Part shown: in pieces, positions 49,850 to 61,263 of the stretch
How positions within the stretch are numbered: position 1 is the first letter of the stretch
How the letters are laid out: every line of letters begins with the position of its first letter
Origin: Beaufortia kweichowensis
Taxonomy: Eukaryota > Chordata > Actinopteri > Cypriniformes > Gastromyzontidae
DNA: 64,000 nt
Assembly: GCA_019155185.1 (NCBI GenBank)
Contig: CM032813.1
Coordinates: 3,700,001 to 3,764,000, forward strand
Direction of reading: 5' to 3'
Translations under genes and position numbers: made by a program
The notes under the pieces: model-generated
The model's input: the letters and a program-made list of their open reading frames with translations, nothing else
What the model was told of the DNA's origin: nothing
The model's database searches: none

Positions 49850-50095
49850 TAGCATTAGCTAATTGCTAGCGCGCGACCACCATTTCGCATCGTCCCGCTC
49901 GTGCTCTCTCTCTTACACTTACATAAGGAGGCCTTGTCCGAGCTGCTTTAATAATTAAAATCGTCCAAAACATTAATTTTGTAAATACGAGCTTTACACC
50001 GAATATACATTTACTTAAGCTTTATTTGCTATATGTATTAGGGGTATTACACTCTAAATGCGGGTGGGTTTGGGGCACCGACTGCCACGTGACGA
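49850..50095 (-). promoter_or_regulatory. dido1: candidate second dido1 promoter
   Basis: A GC-richer patch with an E-box CACGTGAC at 50086. Downstream is CTTAT|GTAAGT at 49923, a good donor for an alternative noncoding first exon. This is inferred from sequence only. Confidence 0.35.
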
Positions 50096-50871
50096 CTTGC
50101 CAAGACACCTGATTAGGCTAACGCCTATACATATATATTTTTTAATATCAAACGAATATAAATAGGATCATAATATAATGAAAACTGTGCGTAAGTCTTT
50201 AACACAATAAACTGCATGATTGTTTATTCCATATATAGATGCATGTTGCAGATGTCGTCATCTTAACGCACTAGCGTGTTGCATCTTTTATCAATAAAGA
50301 CAAATCATGTACTGGATTAAAGAAATACTCATGTAATGACACAATAAGTATTGAAATAAAAACCAGGCTTTAAATAAATGCTCAAAAAACACACCACATT
50401 TATTGTTAAGGACCCGCACACACCCACTTCATCGTGCGGTACACATCATATCTACATGGTATTAAAACTCTAAAGAAATCACAATCAAAAAGTAAAATCA
50501 TACAATCAGCCGACCAACCATCTGTAATTTGTGTAAGGCAAGAGTAACAGTCACATGATGATAAAAAAACAACATGAATATCTTAACACTGTAATACATC
50601 AAAAAGACATTTTGTTGCATGTTTTTAACGCATACACTTTCCGTTGCACATATATATTTATCATGTAAAGGCGAAACCTGGACCTTCACTTATGACAAGT
50701 CATTATTTTACATCAAGTAAATACGGAGACTCAAGGCGCCATTACTGGAGCGCGAGTTTCACTGCTGTAAACCTGACAAACCGTATGTGCATTAGTGTTT
50801 ATCTACACAACACATAATAACTCTAAAACGACATGCATTACTGTTAATTACGACAACAAATGAATACTTAC

Positions 50872-51070
50872 TTGTTAGCATTAATTTTGTTCGGTCGACA
50901 GTCAATGCAACGGTCTGACCTCCATTTTCTTTCTTGTTGCTGATGGTGGCGATTGCAGCATTAGCTTGTGCTTCTGATAGCATGAGGCAGAGCACATTCG
51001 CTCACGAGGAGTTACGATTGAAAAGTCGAGCGCCACACTGGGCTGGAAGAGTAAATGCGCCGTCCATCCA
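50872..51070 (-). other. dido1: probable dido1 noncoding first exon and promoter (upper end approximate)
   Basis: The donor AACAA|GTAAGTATTC at 50872 ends a GC-richer leader containing ATGs that are not in frame with a long ORF. The sequence around 51000-51060 is GC-richer and looks like a core promoter. Confidence 0.45.
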
Positions 51071-53211
51071 TAGACAGTTAACATGTAAAAGGGCGTCCTC
51101 TAGTGTGCAACATCTGACAACTAGGTTACAAAAATGTTACTAGTCTTAGCTAATGTTGAAGGTGTTATTTGCATCATAAAGCTTATATATAACTTCATAA
51201 AGTTATATAACTTGGTAAAGTTTTTACCAATAGTTTCACTATACTGATAGCTTAAGTTTTTAAAGCTTTTTCTATGTTTAAAGCATGTTGTTTTTATAGT
51301 AAGGTAAAGTGCTGTTTTTGTGTCACATCTATAACAGTCCCATATTCCACATAAATAGGCATATGAAAATTAAAATAAAATAAACTATTTTATGTTCTTT
51401 GAAGAGTCATCTCTTCTCCATTTGTTGGGTGTTATTGCTTCTGGTTTCGTGCATTTTTCATCCATAACGCATGTATATTTCCATTTTTTAAATAGATTAC
51501 TTGTGCATAGGCTGATATTTTTCTGATATCTGGAATCCATCAACAGGGCTTTAGTAAAATATAAACAGATGCTTTAAAATATTGATCATAAAACGTTCTG
51601 CGAGTGAGAAGACTGAAATGTCACATCCAGAATGCTGGAATTCCCTAGAAATCTAGAAGTCTTTGTTCCTTTGTTATTTTTGGGCACTCCATTGTTTGTT
51701 ATTTTCATCCTTTTTTAAGTCTCTTTGGATGAAAGAATTAAATGATTGAATGTTTCAGGGGCTAGAAGAGTTATTGAATATAAATGCAATCTCTATCTCT
51801 GTAAGCAATCTCTGTAAAAAATTAACCTCTATAAAACCCTTACATTGATCAAAAGGCAATTGTCAATCTCACATTTAACATTTAAATGTATTCTTTATCA
51901 AAGCAGGAATCTAATACGAATCATTTAAATCAGGTGTTCTTTAATTCACTTGCACAATACAAAAACTATTAAATTACAATTTAGACCACCAGATCTGTAA
52001 TATACAGTATGTAAATATCTGTTTGTTCTCCTTTAGTTTGAAAGCCTCTTCTTTTCTGTATATGGATTGGAATAACATATTTATGTACTATTAACAGTAT
52101 AACACAAGGAATGTTTCAGTTTGTAGTACAGTAGTTTGTTCTTCACACATTGAAAATAAAGTATGAAAATGAATAATCAAAAGCAAAGAAATAACAATCA
52201 AAGACCTTTGGTGTCCTTGGTGTAATACAGTCATGTTAAAAAGTAAATGTACATTAAAACGTTCGCTAATTAAAGCCAGTATTAATGCTAATTGAGCAAA
52301 CAAAGCATTAGCAGGATTTTTTGAAAAATACAGAAAAGAAACACAAAATGGCCATACATTAGTATACTGTCTCTGAGGCAAATAACTTTTTTTGACATGA
52401 ATAAAAAAGTCAGTTATAAATAAAAAAAAATGAGCCCATGAGATCTGAATGATATCACAAATGTAACTGAAACATAAACAGGACCACTGAGGTAAACTGC
52501 AGAAAAACAGAAGGCAATTAAATAAGGAATCTAAGGCATTTGTGATGTATTACAGTAAATGGATCATGCAGGCTGTATTATCTAATGACAAGCTTTACAA
52601 CAAATCACACTCTTTCTGTTCACAGACACACAACGTGTACAAGATTGTGATGAAGTAGTCATATTTTGTTAAACAGTGTTTAAACTTGTCTTAGCAATGT
52701 AAGGACATAATATAATGTAGTCTTCTAACTTTATATTACCAAATATTCTTTTTTTATAAACTGACATAAATAAGATATTCCAAGAAATACAGAACAGAAC
52801 TCTTTTCGATAAAAATACTAAAAATAAAAAAGTTTCAGATCACATCAGGAGCTTTAAATCTCTAATCTTCATCTTATACGTTTTTCAAATAAACCCCCCC
52901 CCTGATCAAGGTGGTATATTTTGGCAACACTTTAAAAAAAACAAAAAACATAAATAAATAGGTCTTTCTTCTCGAAGCCTAAACCATCTGAGAACCAAAT
53001 AACTCTTTTAATATTAGACCAGGAAAATGTTCAGTGGTCCATGTCTTTGTCCATTCAGACATTAAAACAGAAAATAATATCACAAGAGCACAATCAGACA
53101 AGACAAACATTTGTTAAATAAAACATTTTTGTAGTGAATTATTTGACGACATTTATGTACATCTGTACAGAAGTAAGTGCTGTTTAGTGTACATCATTAT
53201 GTACATCTGAG
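51071..53211. other. intergenic region and zmynd8 3' UTR
   Basis: Lies between the dido1 promoter and the zmynd8 stop. It contains a dispersed repeat copy at 51501-51645. The zmynd8 3' UTR must occupy the upper part, but no canonical AATAAA is obvious; ATTAAA at 53012-53007 on the minus strand is a weak candidate. Confidence 0.5.
51501..51645 (+). repeat. dispersed repeat copy 2 of 3
   Basis: TTGTGCATAGGCTGATATTT, ATCAACAGGGCTTTAGTAAA and ATAAACAGATGCTTTAAA are followed by TGCTGGAATTCC. The order matches the copy at 54114. Confidence 0.7.
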
Positions 53212-53369
53212 CTAGGACATAGTGACAGTCTCCTTGGTTTTATCCACTTCCATGTCTTTGTCTACAGTGGTCTCTCTGGGTGAGTTAGGTCCATTGTTGG
53301 GCTGTCCAGGGGCTTTGGGAATAACATCTGTGCCACCTTCCGTTTCTTGTTCTTGCTGTGATGATGTTG
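53212..53369 (-). CDS. zmynd8: zmynd8 last coding exon
   Basis: Acceptor CATCCCAG. The frame encodes TSSQQEQETEGGTDVIPKAP and ends KETVTMS with TAG at 53214-53212. The tail is shorter than the longest human isoforms; an alternative longer 3' exon is possible but none was seen. Confidence 0.82.
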
Positions 53370-56300
53370 CTGGGATGCACAAAGTCATTTTATTTATTAT
53401 GACAAATAAACACATGTGTATGTATATACACAACCACAAACAAAATCTTACCAGACTGTGTACATGACTTCATGTGTTCAGGCCAGTGCGCTTGTTGGCA
53501 GGGGTAGTCACAATAGCTGGTGTTCCAGCAGCAGTAGAAAATGGCCTCCTTTCTGCAGTTTGCACACCACTGCTTCTTTTTAGTTTCATCCACGGCCTGC
53601 TGTTTCTCCACCTCCATCTGCTTCTTGACTTCCGTCACGATTCGCTCTCGCTCCTGCTCCAGACTCTGTCTCATCTCGGCCATGGTCAACTCTAAAGATC
53701 ACACACATGCACAAACGTCATAAGGAATAAATCGTGGCGACAGACAACAGTCATTTCTATCAATAATTATCATAAATACATAAGATGACATACCTAAATT
53801 GTGCTTCATCTCTGATAACTCTTGCTGATGTAACCACTGCAGTTTTTCAATTTCAATTCGCAACCGTCTAATCTGTGAGAGAGAATAAAGAAGGCTGTTT
53901 GGTTCAGATTACCAGATTGCTTAAATGATTCACCAACAGTGTTCTGCGGATTTAAGTACAAACCTCAGCTATTGTGTTTCCTGATGTGCTCTTGGAAAGA
54001 TCATTATATATCTCAGTCATCGTCCCTTTAATTGAATCCATGATCTGTTAAGAGTTTAAAAGCACAATCTGTCAGTCAAACATACTGGGTTACACATTTT
54101 AACATTTTTATGACTTGTGCATAGACTGATTCTTTTTGATGTCTAGATTCTATTAACCAGGCTTTATTAAAGTATAAACAGATGGTTCAATGTGTTGGTA
54201 ATAAATACACTCTGAGAGAATTTATATTTCAAGTTTTGGAATTGCCCGGTTACATTTATGGACAAATTAAACTTTCATCTATTTGCATCTGAATCGCCAG
54301 TCACCCCATTTCTTTCAGCAAACTCTCACCTTGTTAGTGTACTTGGCGATGTCAGCTGCCACATCTGCAGATGTGGTGGGGATCTGGAAATCTGCTGACG
54401 TGGAGGTGGATGATGAAGAGCTAACAGTGGCTCCTGCCATCATGGTGGCAGACACCGGCGTGCTGGTGACAAGAGTGACCGCAGATGTGGACGTGCTGTG
54501 TGGTGAGTCTTTCTGCTGCACGGCTGAATACACAAACAAACATAAAAAATTTCATCATAACAAAACAAGTATAGCGTAAAAACCAAATTTTACTTTAGAT
54601 AGATGGAACTATCAATATTATTCATACCTTTAACAGCCTGTCTTGTTTGGTATCTAGTGCTAGATGAAGGCTGCTGTCCCGATGAGGATGATGAGACCTG
54701 CGCTTGCTGCTGCGGCTGTTGGCTTTGCTGTACCTGCGTTAACACCTGCGTCTGCGTAGCCGGCTGCGTTTGGCCCTGCTGCTGTCTCTGCACCTTCTGC
54801 ATGTGCCACTTTTGAGAGGACGTCTGAAACTTGGTGGTGGGGTTCCACACCATGGCCTGCTGAACCACAGGTACAGTCTCTCTGGGCAGTAAGGGCCGTT
54901 GTTTCTTGACAGTGCCTGTGGGGATGGGTGAGGAACTGTGGGTGCTGGGAGTGGTGTTGGGAAGGGTGGAGGTGGTCAGACTGGTGCTGGATGGAGCCGT
55001 TGTGAGGGGTATTATGTTTAGTGGGATCGCCATTGGCGACTGAGATTGGTCTTTGATGCTTGGGGTGGAGGACAGAACAGCTGGGTTCTGAGGCTGGGTA
55101 ACAGCACTTGAATTTGGAGTGGATTTACCTGCAAGCAAAGAAAAATGTTAGATGTTTACTTAGCATGGTGGACCACAGGACCTAACTATATGACTGAAGT
55201 CTTTCATGTGAGTGTACATGATAAGTTTCAATAGAACTATTTTGGGGAATAGCGATATTGGCAAATAGTTGGCCAATAAATTTTTTGTTCAGCCAGTTTG
55301 AATTAATTTGTTGTTTTATGCAATATCTGTCATATTTAACTGTCCATTATTACTGTAATATCATTTGTGGAGCATACCTTTTCATGTGTTCAAGTCTATT
55401 TTGATGGTAAGATACATGCCACATATAATGCACAATAAATGTTTATTTAGTTTAACCAATTTTCAGTATTTCTTTTTACCTACTATAATAATATTTGTGT
55501 TCAAATTGTTTTCTTAATATCTATATCGGCTTAAAAAAAAATCTACCATACTGTATATATTTTTACAGATAAAGAAACTTCTGTGACCATTTCAGTTTAA
55601 GAGAAAGTTCACCCAAAAATATATTTTATCATTTGTTCATCCTCGTGTCATTTCAAACCTCTATGACTTTCTTTCTTCTGCTAAACACAAAAGAAGGTGT
55701 TTTGAAGAACGTTGGAAACCAAACAACACTTACCCCCATTGACTTCCATTGTATAAGTCATTTCTCAAAATATCTTCTTTTTAAAAAATTCTTATTTTGG
55801 GGTAAACTGTCCCTTGAATTGATTCAAGTTAGGTATTTTACATAAGTGCATTTCTAATGTGTAAAAAAATATGCCTTCATAAAATAATTTTCACTGGGCA
55901 AAAGTCTCACCCTCAGCTTTGGAGTTTGTGGGCTCTTTGAGTGCGGTGACAGCAGTTGAATCTCTTCTGCTCCTTTTCCTCTCTTTGCCTGCCTGCTCTT
56001 CACCCAGATCAATGACCAACTCCCTCTCTGAATCAGAGTCCATGTCTTCATCCTCAGGTGCCGGTGGCCCCGCCTCCTCTGTCGTCTTGGGTTTCTCTCT
56101 TGAATCAGGAGATGCAGTACCTACTTTCTCCGGTGGTTCCTTCTCTGATTCCATACCTTGTTTCTCTTTTGCTATAGAGTCGGTAGGGTTTGTTTGTTGG
56201 GTGGATTCTCCTTTGGTTGCTGTGTTGGTGGTTGTAGTAGACTCTATGCTGCTGTCTTTGTCCTCACCCGTCGAGGCTTTTGTCTTTTTTTTAAGGGTCT

Positions 56301-59300
56301 CTTTTACGTTTTTCCCATCAGCTGCATTTTTACTGTCTTGGCCGGTTTTAGATTTCTGTTCATCGTCGCTGGCGTATTCACTATCGCTGGAGTCAGACTT
56401 GTCAGATTCCTCAGAGTCGCTGTGCTCTACACCTTTATAAACATCTTCTGATATTTCATCTATACCTGTGAGAGAGAAAAAAGGCTAATGAATAAAGATG
56501 GGTGCACATTCAGATTCAGTCATTCAGATTTTGTTTGTGAATAAAGAGGCTTGTAAATACTGTAAAGATGGTAGTATAAAATCTGTATTAAAAAGTGGTC
56601 AAGCCTTACATTAAAAAAATAGTTCAGGCCTTACATTAGACCCTTTGACACATACAACTTTTGCCATAAAAATGCTGTAAAACAGCATTTTATGTTTAGA
56701 GTTCAAATCACTCCACCAATTTGCCAGTGTGAAGACTTTTAACATTGCCATAAAAGTTGTGCACCAATGCTATGTGTGAACAAAGCTGTAACATTTATGT
56801 ATACAGTTGCTCTTAACTTTAAAGTTGTTTCTCATGGCATGTCATGTCTAAAGTTGTTATTCTTGCCCTTTTTAAAATTCTAAATATATTTGATATTTCA
56901 ATAGTTGATTTAAATACATTTGGAAAGTTGCAGTTTAATTCAATGTAATGATCTTTTGTCTTTCAGGTGGCTTCATGTAAACTCACCCAGCTGTGCTTTG
57001 CAGCTCTCGATGGTTTTGTCCAGGTTAAGCTGGAAGCGGCTTCTGATCTGTCTTTTAGGGGAAGTGAGAGACGGAAGCTGCTGATTCTGCTGCTGAACGC
57101 TTTCACTTAACTCCTTCAGATCCATCTCTGCTTTACTGCGATCTAACAGAGAACTCAATCAGGAGACATCTACAAATACACTCTCATAAATAACAATAGA
57201 GTTTAGAATCAGCAGTCGAACTGATTCAATTATGAATTGTATCCCATTTTTAATTCATTACATCTTTCCTGATATAGAGAATATTTTGGATAAAAAAAAC
57301 TAAAATTTAACACTACAATATACATTGGTCAAAGCAAAATTAGACAAAGTTTTTTTAATAAAAGTGATATGTGATTTTCTGGGGGGGTTTTCAGAATGTG
57401 GTGCTATATCACGCTCTTCAGTAAAATGGATAAATGTTTTTATATAAAGGTTTTAATGGTGCACAGGTTCATTGTTTACACACTGAAAAAATAATTTCTT
57501 TGTTTTTTGTGTCTTATTTTGCAATACAAGCATCTTAAAATTCTTAAATCAGGATACATTTTCTCTTTTCAGCAAACCTGTGATCCTTTCTTTTTTTTAC
57601 ATAGTTGTACTGCAACACAAGACCAAAACACTAAGCAAGAAATGATTTTTTAAGTGCACTTAAAAAAAAGATGTCTTTTTTTTTACAAATCTCAAGTGAA
57701 AAAGGGAAAACAATTTGTCAGGATCCAGGAATTTGCAAGGCCTAACCCTAACGTGGAATCTGCTTTGATCAAGGTCTAAGAGATCAAACTTAAGTAAGCA
57801 AATGTAGAGATGAAGGTCTACCAAGGTTAAGGTTGAGGATGCTGCCAGTGGTGGGGGTCTTCTCCTGTTTAATGGGAGTACTGGGAGCTGGAGAGTGGAA
57901 TGGTTTAGGACTTTCTAAAGTGCCAGCTCTAGGAGGAGCAGGTGATGCTGTAAAAGAAGCAATGAGTTTTACTGGCTTACAATGTAATGCTTTTTGCTAG
58001 GTAATTCAGTCTGAGACTAGCATGTGTATTTTTAGTGTTTTATATACCAGCTGAATCCATTGATTCCTCTGCTGTGTTGTAATGGGGCAGGGCTGCTTTA
58101 ACGTGGCTTTTCTCTGTAGTTTCCTGCTCTCCATCAGATCCCGTATGGGCAGAGGAGTTAGTGCTCATTGGTGAACGTGGCATCTCGGTTATTGAGATTC
58201 GCCTTCCCATCCCGCTGCCTCCAGTCCCACTGGACACCAAGCTCTTGCCCACGAGCAATTTGGGAGACGCTGTTAAATCAAAGCTGAACTTGATCTTTTC
58301 GTGTTTCTCGGGTTTAACGGAGCCTGCGCCGGGGTTTGCAGGGTCCAGGAGCATCTGGAACTGGTTGTCTGGTGTATACGGTGTGCGGAACGGAGCGTAA
58401 TTAAAAACTCCGAACTTTTTACGGATGTTTTCTACGTACACTTCCATCTCCTGCATGGCGCTGTTGAAGATGCTCTTGGTCTTCTTTACAGAGAACGGGA
58501 TTTCTTTGGACATGAGGTAGCAGTTGTTAATAGGAACCCAGGCCCTGAAAAAAGAACAGAGCAGACGATTGTGTATTTCTTGAAACTGTGTCAGATTACA
58601 AAAATATTAAATATTATATACATGAATATGTACAACATTTCAGTCTGTTCCCCAAACAAAGATGTAAACTTCAGTATCTCACCTATCATGTTGCCCAAAG
58701 AATCGAGCATCCACTTGTCCATCTTTGTCTCTGAGAGCTTTGGCAGGCCAAAATGGAAACCCCTTCAGCTTGGCCCATACCAGAGGGTGGGGATTGCTCT
58801 GATGCACACAAATATTTCATGAACAGATGGTTAACTCACACTTGTTACTATGTGAGGAAGCAATGTCTAAAATGGCACTTTGTTTGGTGCAAGACACTCA
58901 CACATGGTTCACAAAACCAGTTGTCCCTTTTTTGACATGCAGAGAGATAGCACTCTGGACAGACTTCAATCTCATTCATCTGAAAGAAAACTGGTATTAA
59001 AAACTGCCACTGAAATTGTGAAAGTAAAAGAGTTTAATATTCTACTGTACGTACTTCGTGTTCGCAGATTTTAACAATAACTTTTGCTGTTGCTGTAAGT
59101 TTATGATTGCCTATGAGAAAAAAAGTTTTATTAAACAAGAACTATGCTAAAACAAATCAAATAAAGGAATAATCATTTACTGTACAACCAACCTCCATTA
59201 TAAATGATGCAGTTGTGCAAAATCCATTTAACATCAGCCAGGAAAGCCTCAGTGGAGCCATACATTTTCTTTTTAATATTCTGAATAATACCACAACAAA

Positions 59301-61263
59301 CACATTTATTAAATACCTATAATCTACAAAATTGTGATTTGTAAGCATCAAATACTTCACTCTCACCTTCTCTAAAGTACAGAGATCCATAGGATTAAAT
59401 ATATACTCTGCATAATCTGGATGCTGTTCCAGTGACACTGGTTTTTGAAAGGGCTCCGTCTGAATAAAAGAGAAATACAGAAAGAAAACATATTTTAGCA
59501 CTAGAATTTAGAAAATACCATTTTCTTACCATCACTTGTGGTTTTTTAAATATCATACAGCAGCATATAATTGAAACCAGTCTGTAATGTGAACCAAATT
59601 GTCAGTCTTCTAAAGAAAAGACATGAAACTTACACCTGGCTGTTTCATCTTCTGGAGAGCAAACTTTAGCAGAAAGGACAGCTGCTCCAGTGTCAGCATC
59701 GTCATAGCTTTACTCTGAGTCTCTATGCATTCAGCAACTGTTATTTTCTAAAAAATATAGAAAGAAAGTCATAAAGTAAATCATAAAAATGTATATGAAT
59801 GCAATTGTTAAAGTAAAGCTAAATTGTTTGGTTTCTTTATGTTTAAAAATAAGACTTGAATGTATTATGCTAAAAAGTCACAAATAAGTCTGTATATCAA
59901 TATTTGTATCTGTTGTAACAGTATTCAAAAGCTAGGGGGTGATGTTACTTATTTCTTATACCATTGATTACCATTGTAAGTTGATTTTTCAGGTCATTTA
60001 AAGTTAGTTCATACAGATATTTCATTAACATTCACACTTTAAGGTATATTTAAAGGAACAGTGATTTTCCCTGACAATGTCAATTTAATATACACAACTA
60101 ACAAAAGTGACTAAATAAAATAAAGACAACACAACTAATTCGATGAATTTATTTAAGACGATTATCGCTTTCTTAATCCAGTACCTCACATTCAGGGCAG
60201 AACCAGTCTCCTTCGGGCTCTGCGGCCAGTTTGAGGCACTTAGCGTGGTAGACGCGCGGGCAGAGCTCACAGCAGAGCACCTGGCCCTCGCGGTGGCACA
60301 CCCAGCAATAGAAGTCATTCCGCCCGTCCTGCGGTACAACATCAACAGGGTCTGTGGTGAGTGCGGGCTGCTTCACATAGTAAAAGGGACCATGTCTTAG
60401 TTCTGACTGGAATTCGGGCGAGAGAAACAGAGGATCGGGGTTTCAAAACATGGGTATTAAAGGTAACAGGACAAAACAAGCAGGCACAAAGGTTTTTAAC
60501 AGAATGTGGCATGGAAAGACAGACGACAGGTGAACGTTGAATTAGTGATGCTTCAGTCTGTAACTTGAAAGGTAAATACAGCTTTGAAACGGGAAGACTG
60601 TGTCTGGTGCAGAGAAAATAGAATAGATATGTTGAAATATCAGGTCAGATTTCCTTGTTTCTTGGGTCTAAAATAACCATGACACTAGCAAACCATCCAT
60701 TTGACAATGGCAACCATTTATGCCTTACTGTATATCATTTGAAGCTTTTTGGTTTCACTGAGAAGAAAGTAATAAGAAATACCATAAAATTTTGCAGCGT
60801 ATAACCACAAAGAAGCCACCCAAAAGACAAAACAGACGCACACGTTAGTGAAGTGCCTTTAGTGAATGAACGACAATGACACACGTGTGTAAGAGTCATG
60901 GCATGCAGAACCTGAATACGGGTTTGTAAGAAAAAGTTGCACCTGATCTTTGCTGTTATTGACGGCTCCAGGTTTCTTCTTCTTCTTGACGGGACTGGAG
61001 GAGGATTCAGAAGGGGAGTGTCCATTAGAGGAGTGAGGAGGACTGGAAACCTTGCGCTTTGGGGCGGTGCGTTCTGCTGACCCTTGATCAGCGACTGCAT
61101 AGTAAAATCACAAATACAGACCGAAACCATTATTAAATGGTCAACACCAACACCATAAATTATTAACAAATACAGAAAAGGACAATTCTCACCCTTGGAT
61201 CGTGTTGCGATTTCCATGCCTTCAATTGCATCTGACTCCACCTTCACTTCCCCTTCAGCCAAA
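53212..61263 (-). CDS. zmynd8: zmynd8, PHD-bromo-PWWP-MYND protein (first exon codons not located)
   Basis: A nuclear reader of acetylated and methylated histone H3 that recruits chromatin regulators such as NuRD and KDM5 proteins. Exons (minus): 61263-61193, 61094-60943, 60406-60185, 59747-59634, 59459-59367, 59280-59193, 59110-59055, 58979-58902, 58798-58683, 58544-58048, 57947-57822, 57142-56987, 56465-55911, 55128-54628, 54523-54330, 54044-53964, 53872-53794, 53691-53452, 53369-53212. This gives about 1,191 codons, against 1,186 residues in human ZMYND8. Order: PHD near 100-147, bromodomain about 150-265, PWWP about 285-345, conserved linker, basic/acidic and Gln-rich parts, coiled coil about 1033-1095, MYND about 1097-1133, short acidic tail. 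The first exon (MHPQS in human) was not found. Confidence 0.94.
53452..53691 (-). CDS. zmynd8: zmynd8 coding exon 19 (coiled coil and MYND finger)
   Basis: Encodes ELTMAEMRQSLEQERERIVT and the MYND zinc finger, WCANCRKEAIFYCCWNTSYC then QQAHWPEHMKSC, with all Cys/His ligands present. Confidence 0.96.
53794..53872 (-). CDS. zmynd8: zmynd8 coding exon 18 (coiled coil)
   Basis: Encodes IRRLRIEIEKLQWLHQQELS and EMKHNL, identical in pattern to human. Confidence 0.93.
53964..54044 (-). CDS. zmynd8: zmynd8 coding exon 17
   Basis: 27 codons: IMDSIKGTMTEIYNDLSKST and IAE. Start of the C-terminal coiled coil. Confidence 0.93.
54114..54250 (+). repeat. dispersed repeat copy 3 of 3, in a zmynd8 intron
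   Basis: CTTGTGCATAGACTGATTCT, ACCAGGCTTTATTAAAGTAT and AAACAGATGG are followed by GTTTTGGAATTGCCC. Aligns with 51501-51645 over nearly the whole length. Confidence 0.7.
54330..54523 (-). CDS. zmynd8: zmynd8 coding exon 16
   Basis: Encodes AVQQKDSPHSTSTSAVTLVT and TTSADVAADIAKYTNK. Matches human AVQQKEITQSPSTSTITLVT. Confidence 0.92.
54628..55128 (-). CDS. zmynd8: zmynd8 coding exon 15 (Ser/Thr/Pro and Gln-rich)
   Basis: Encodes GTVKKQRPLLPRETVPVVQQ, FQTSSQKWHMQKVQRQQQ and a Gln-rich tract, ending RYQTRQAVK. Confidence 0.93.
55596..55816. repeat. cyprinid foldback MITE in a zmynd8 intron
   Basis: AAAGTTCACCCAAAAAT at the left end and GGGTAAACTGTCCCTT at the right end are inverted relative to each other. 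The inner CTAAACACAAAAGAAGG and GTTGGAAACCAAACAACACT are typical of the family. Confidence 0.8.
55911..56465 (-). CDS. zmynd8: zmynd8 coding exon 14 (acidic/basic disordered region)
   Basis: Encodes IDEISEDVYKGVEHSDSEES, a Lys/Glu-rich stretch, and DSDSERELVIDLGEEQAGKE, which is a recognisable ZMYND8 block. Confidence 0.92.
56987..57142 (-). CDS. zmynd8: zmynd8 coding exon 13
   Basis: Encodes DRSKAEMDLKELSESVQQQN and SPKRQIRSRFQLNLDKTIES, ending CKAQLG. Very close to human. Confidence 0.95.
57143..57821 (-). other. zmynd8 intron between coding exons 12 and 13
   Basis: AT-rich with poly-A/T runs; nothing recognised. Confidence 0.5.
57822..57947 (-). CDS. zmynd8: zmynd8 coding exon 12
   Basis: Encodes SPAPPRAGTLESPKPFHSPA and TTGSILNLNL. 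Alternatively spliced in mammals, and a whole number of codons here (126 bp). Confidence 0.88.
58048..58544 (-). CDS. zmynd8: zmynd8 coding exon 11 (PWWP end and conserved linker)
   Basis: Encodes AWVPINNCYLMSKEIPFSVK and NSAMQEMEVYVENIRKKFGV, then RRISITEMPRSPMSTNSS. Highly similar to human. Confidence 0.95.
58683..58798 (-). CDS. zmynd8: zmynd8 coding exon 10 (PWWP domain)
   Basis: Encodes SNPHPLVWAKLKGFPFWPAK and ARFFGQHD. The PWWP signature here is FPFWPAK. Confidence 0.94.
58902..58979 (-). CDS. zmynd8: zmynd8 coding exon 9 (zinc linker)
   Basis: Encodes MNEIEVCPECYLSACQKRDN and WFCEPC, the zinc-binding link between bromodomain and PWWP. Confidence 0.93.
59055..59110 (-). CDS. zmynd8: zmynd8 coding exon 8 (bromodomain end)
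   Basis: 56 bp encoding NHKLTATAKVIVKICEHE, the last bromodomain helix. Confidence 0.92.
59193..59280 (-). CDS. zmynd8: zmynd8 coding exon 7 (bromodomain)
   Basis: Encodes NIKKKMYGSTEAFLADVKWI and LHNCIIYNGG, including the acetyl-lysine-binding Asn region. Confidence 0.94.
59367..59459 (-). CDS. zmynd8: zmynd8 coding exon 6 (bromodomain)
   Basis: Encodes TEPFQKPVSLEQHPDYAEYI and FNPMDLCTLEK, the ZA loop and helix A. 31 codons, phase 0. Confidence 0.94.
59634..59747 (-). CDS. zmynd8: zmynd8 coding exon 5 (bromodomain helix Z)
   Basis: Encodes KITVAECIETQSKAMTMLTL and EQLSFLLKFALQKMKQPG. The donor CCAGGT|GTAAGT gives phase 0, as needed by the next exon. Confidence 0.92.
59748..60184 (-). other. 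zmynd8 intron between coding exons 4 and 5
   Basis: AT-rich, nothing recognised. Confidence 0.5.
60185..60406 (-). CDS. zmynd8: zmynd8 coding exon 4 (PHD finger)
   Basis: Encodes SELRHGPFYYVKQPALTTDP then DFYCWVCHREGQVLCCELCP and DWFCPEC, the complete C4HC3 PHD. Nearly identical to human. Confidence 0.96.
60407..60942 (-). other. zmynd8 intron between coding exons 3 and 4
   Basis: No repeat or exon recognised. Confidence 0.5.
60943..61094 (-). CDS. zmynd8: zmynd8 coding exon 3
   Basis: Encodes GSAERTAPKRKVSSPPHSSN and the basic KKKKKPG stretch, ending SKDQ. It follows the human protein closely. Confidence 0.9.
61193..61263 (-). CDS. zmynd8: zmynd8 coding exon 2
   Basis: Encodes LAEGEVKVESDAIEGMEIAT then RSK (human SLAEEEIKTEQEVVEGMDIS). 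It starts inside a codon after CAG, so an upstream coding exon is expected; the internal ATG at about 61218 is an alternative start. Confidence 0.85.

Larger units (their letters stand above)
48083..50871 (-). other. dido1 5' intron region
   Basis: Carries the possible 58-bp exon (48638), a repeat fragment (48978) and a second promoter-like patch (49850-50100). Otherwise AT-rich without recognised content. Confidence 0.5.
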
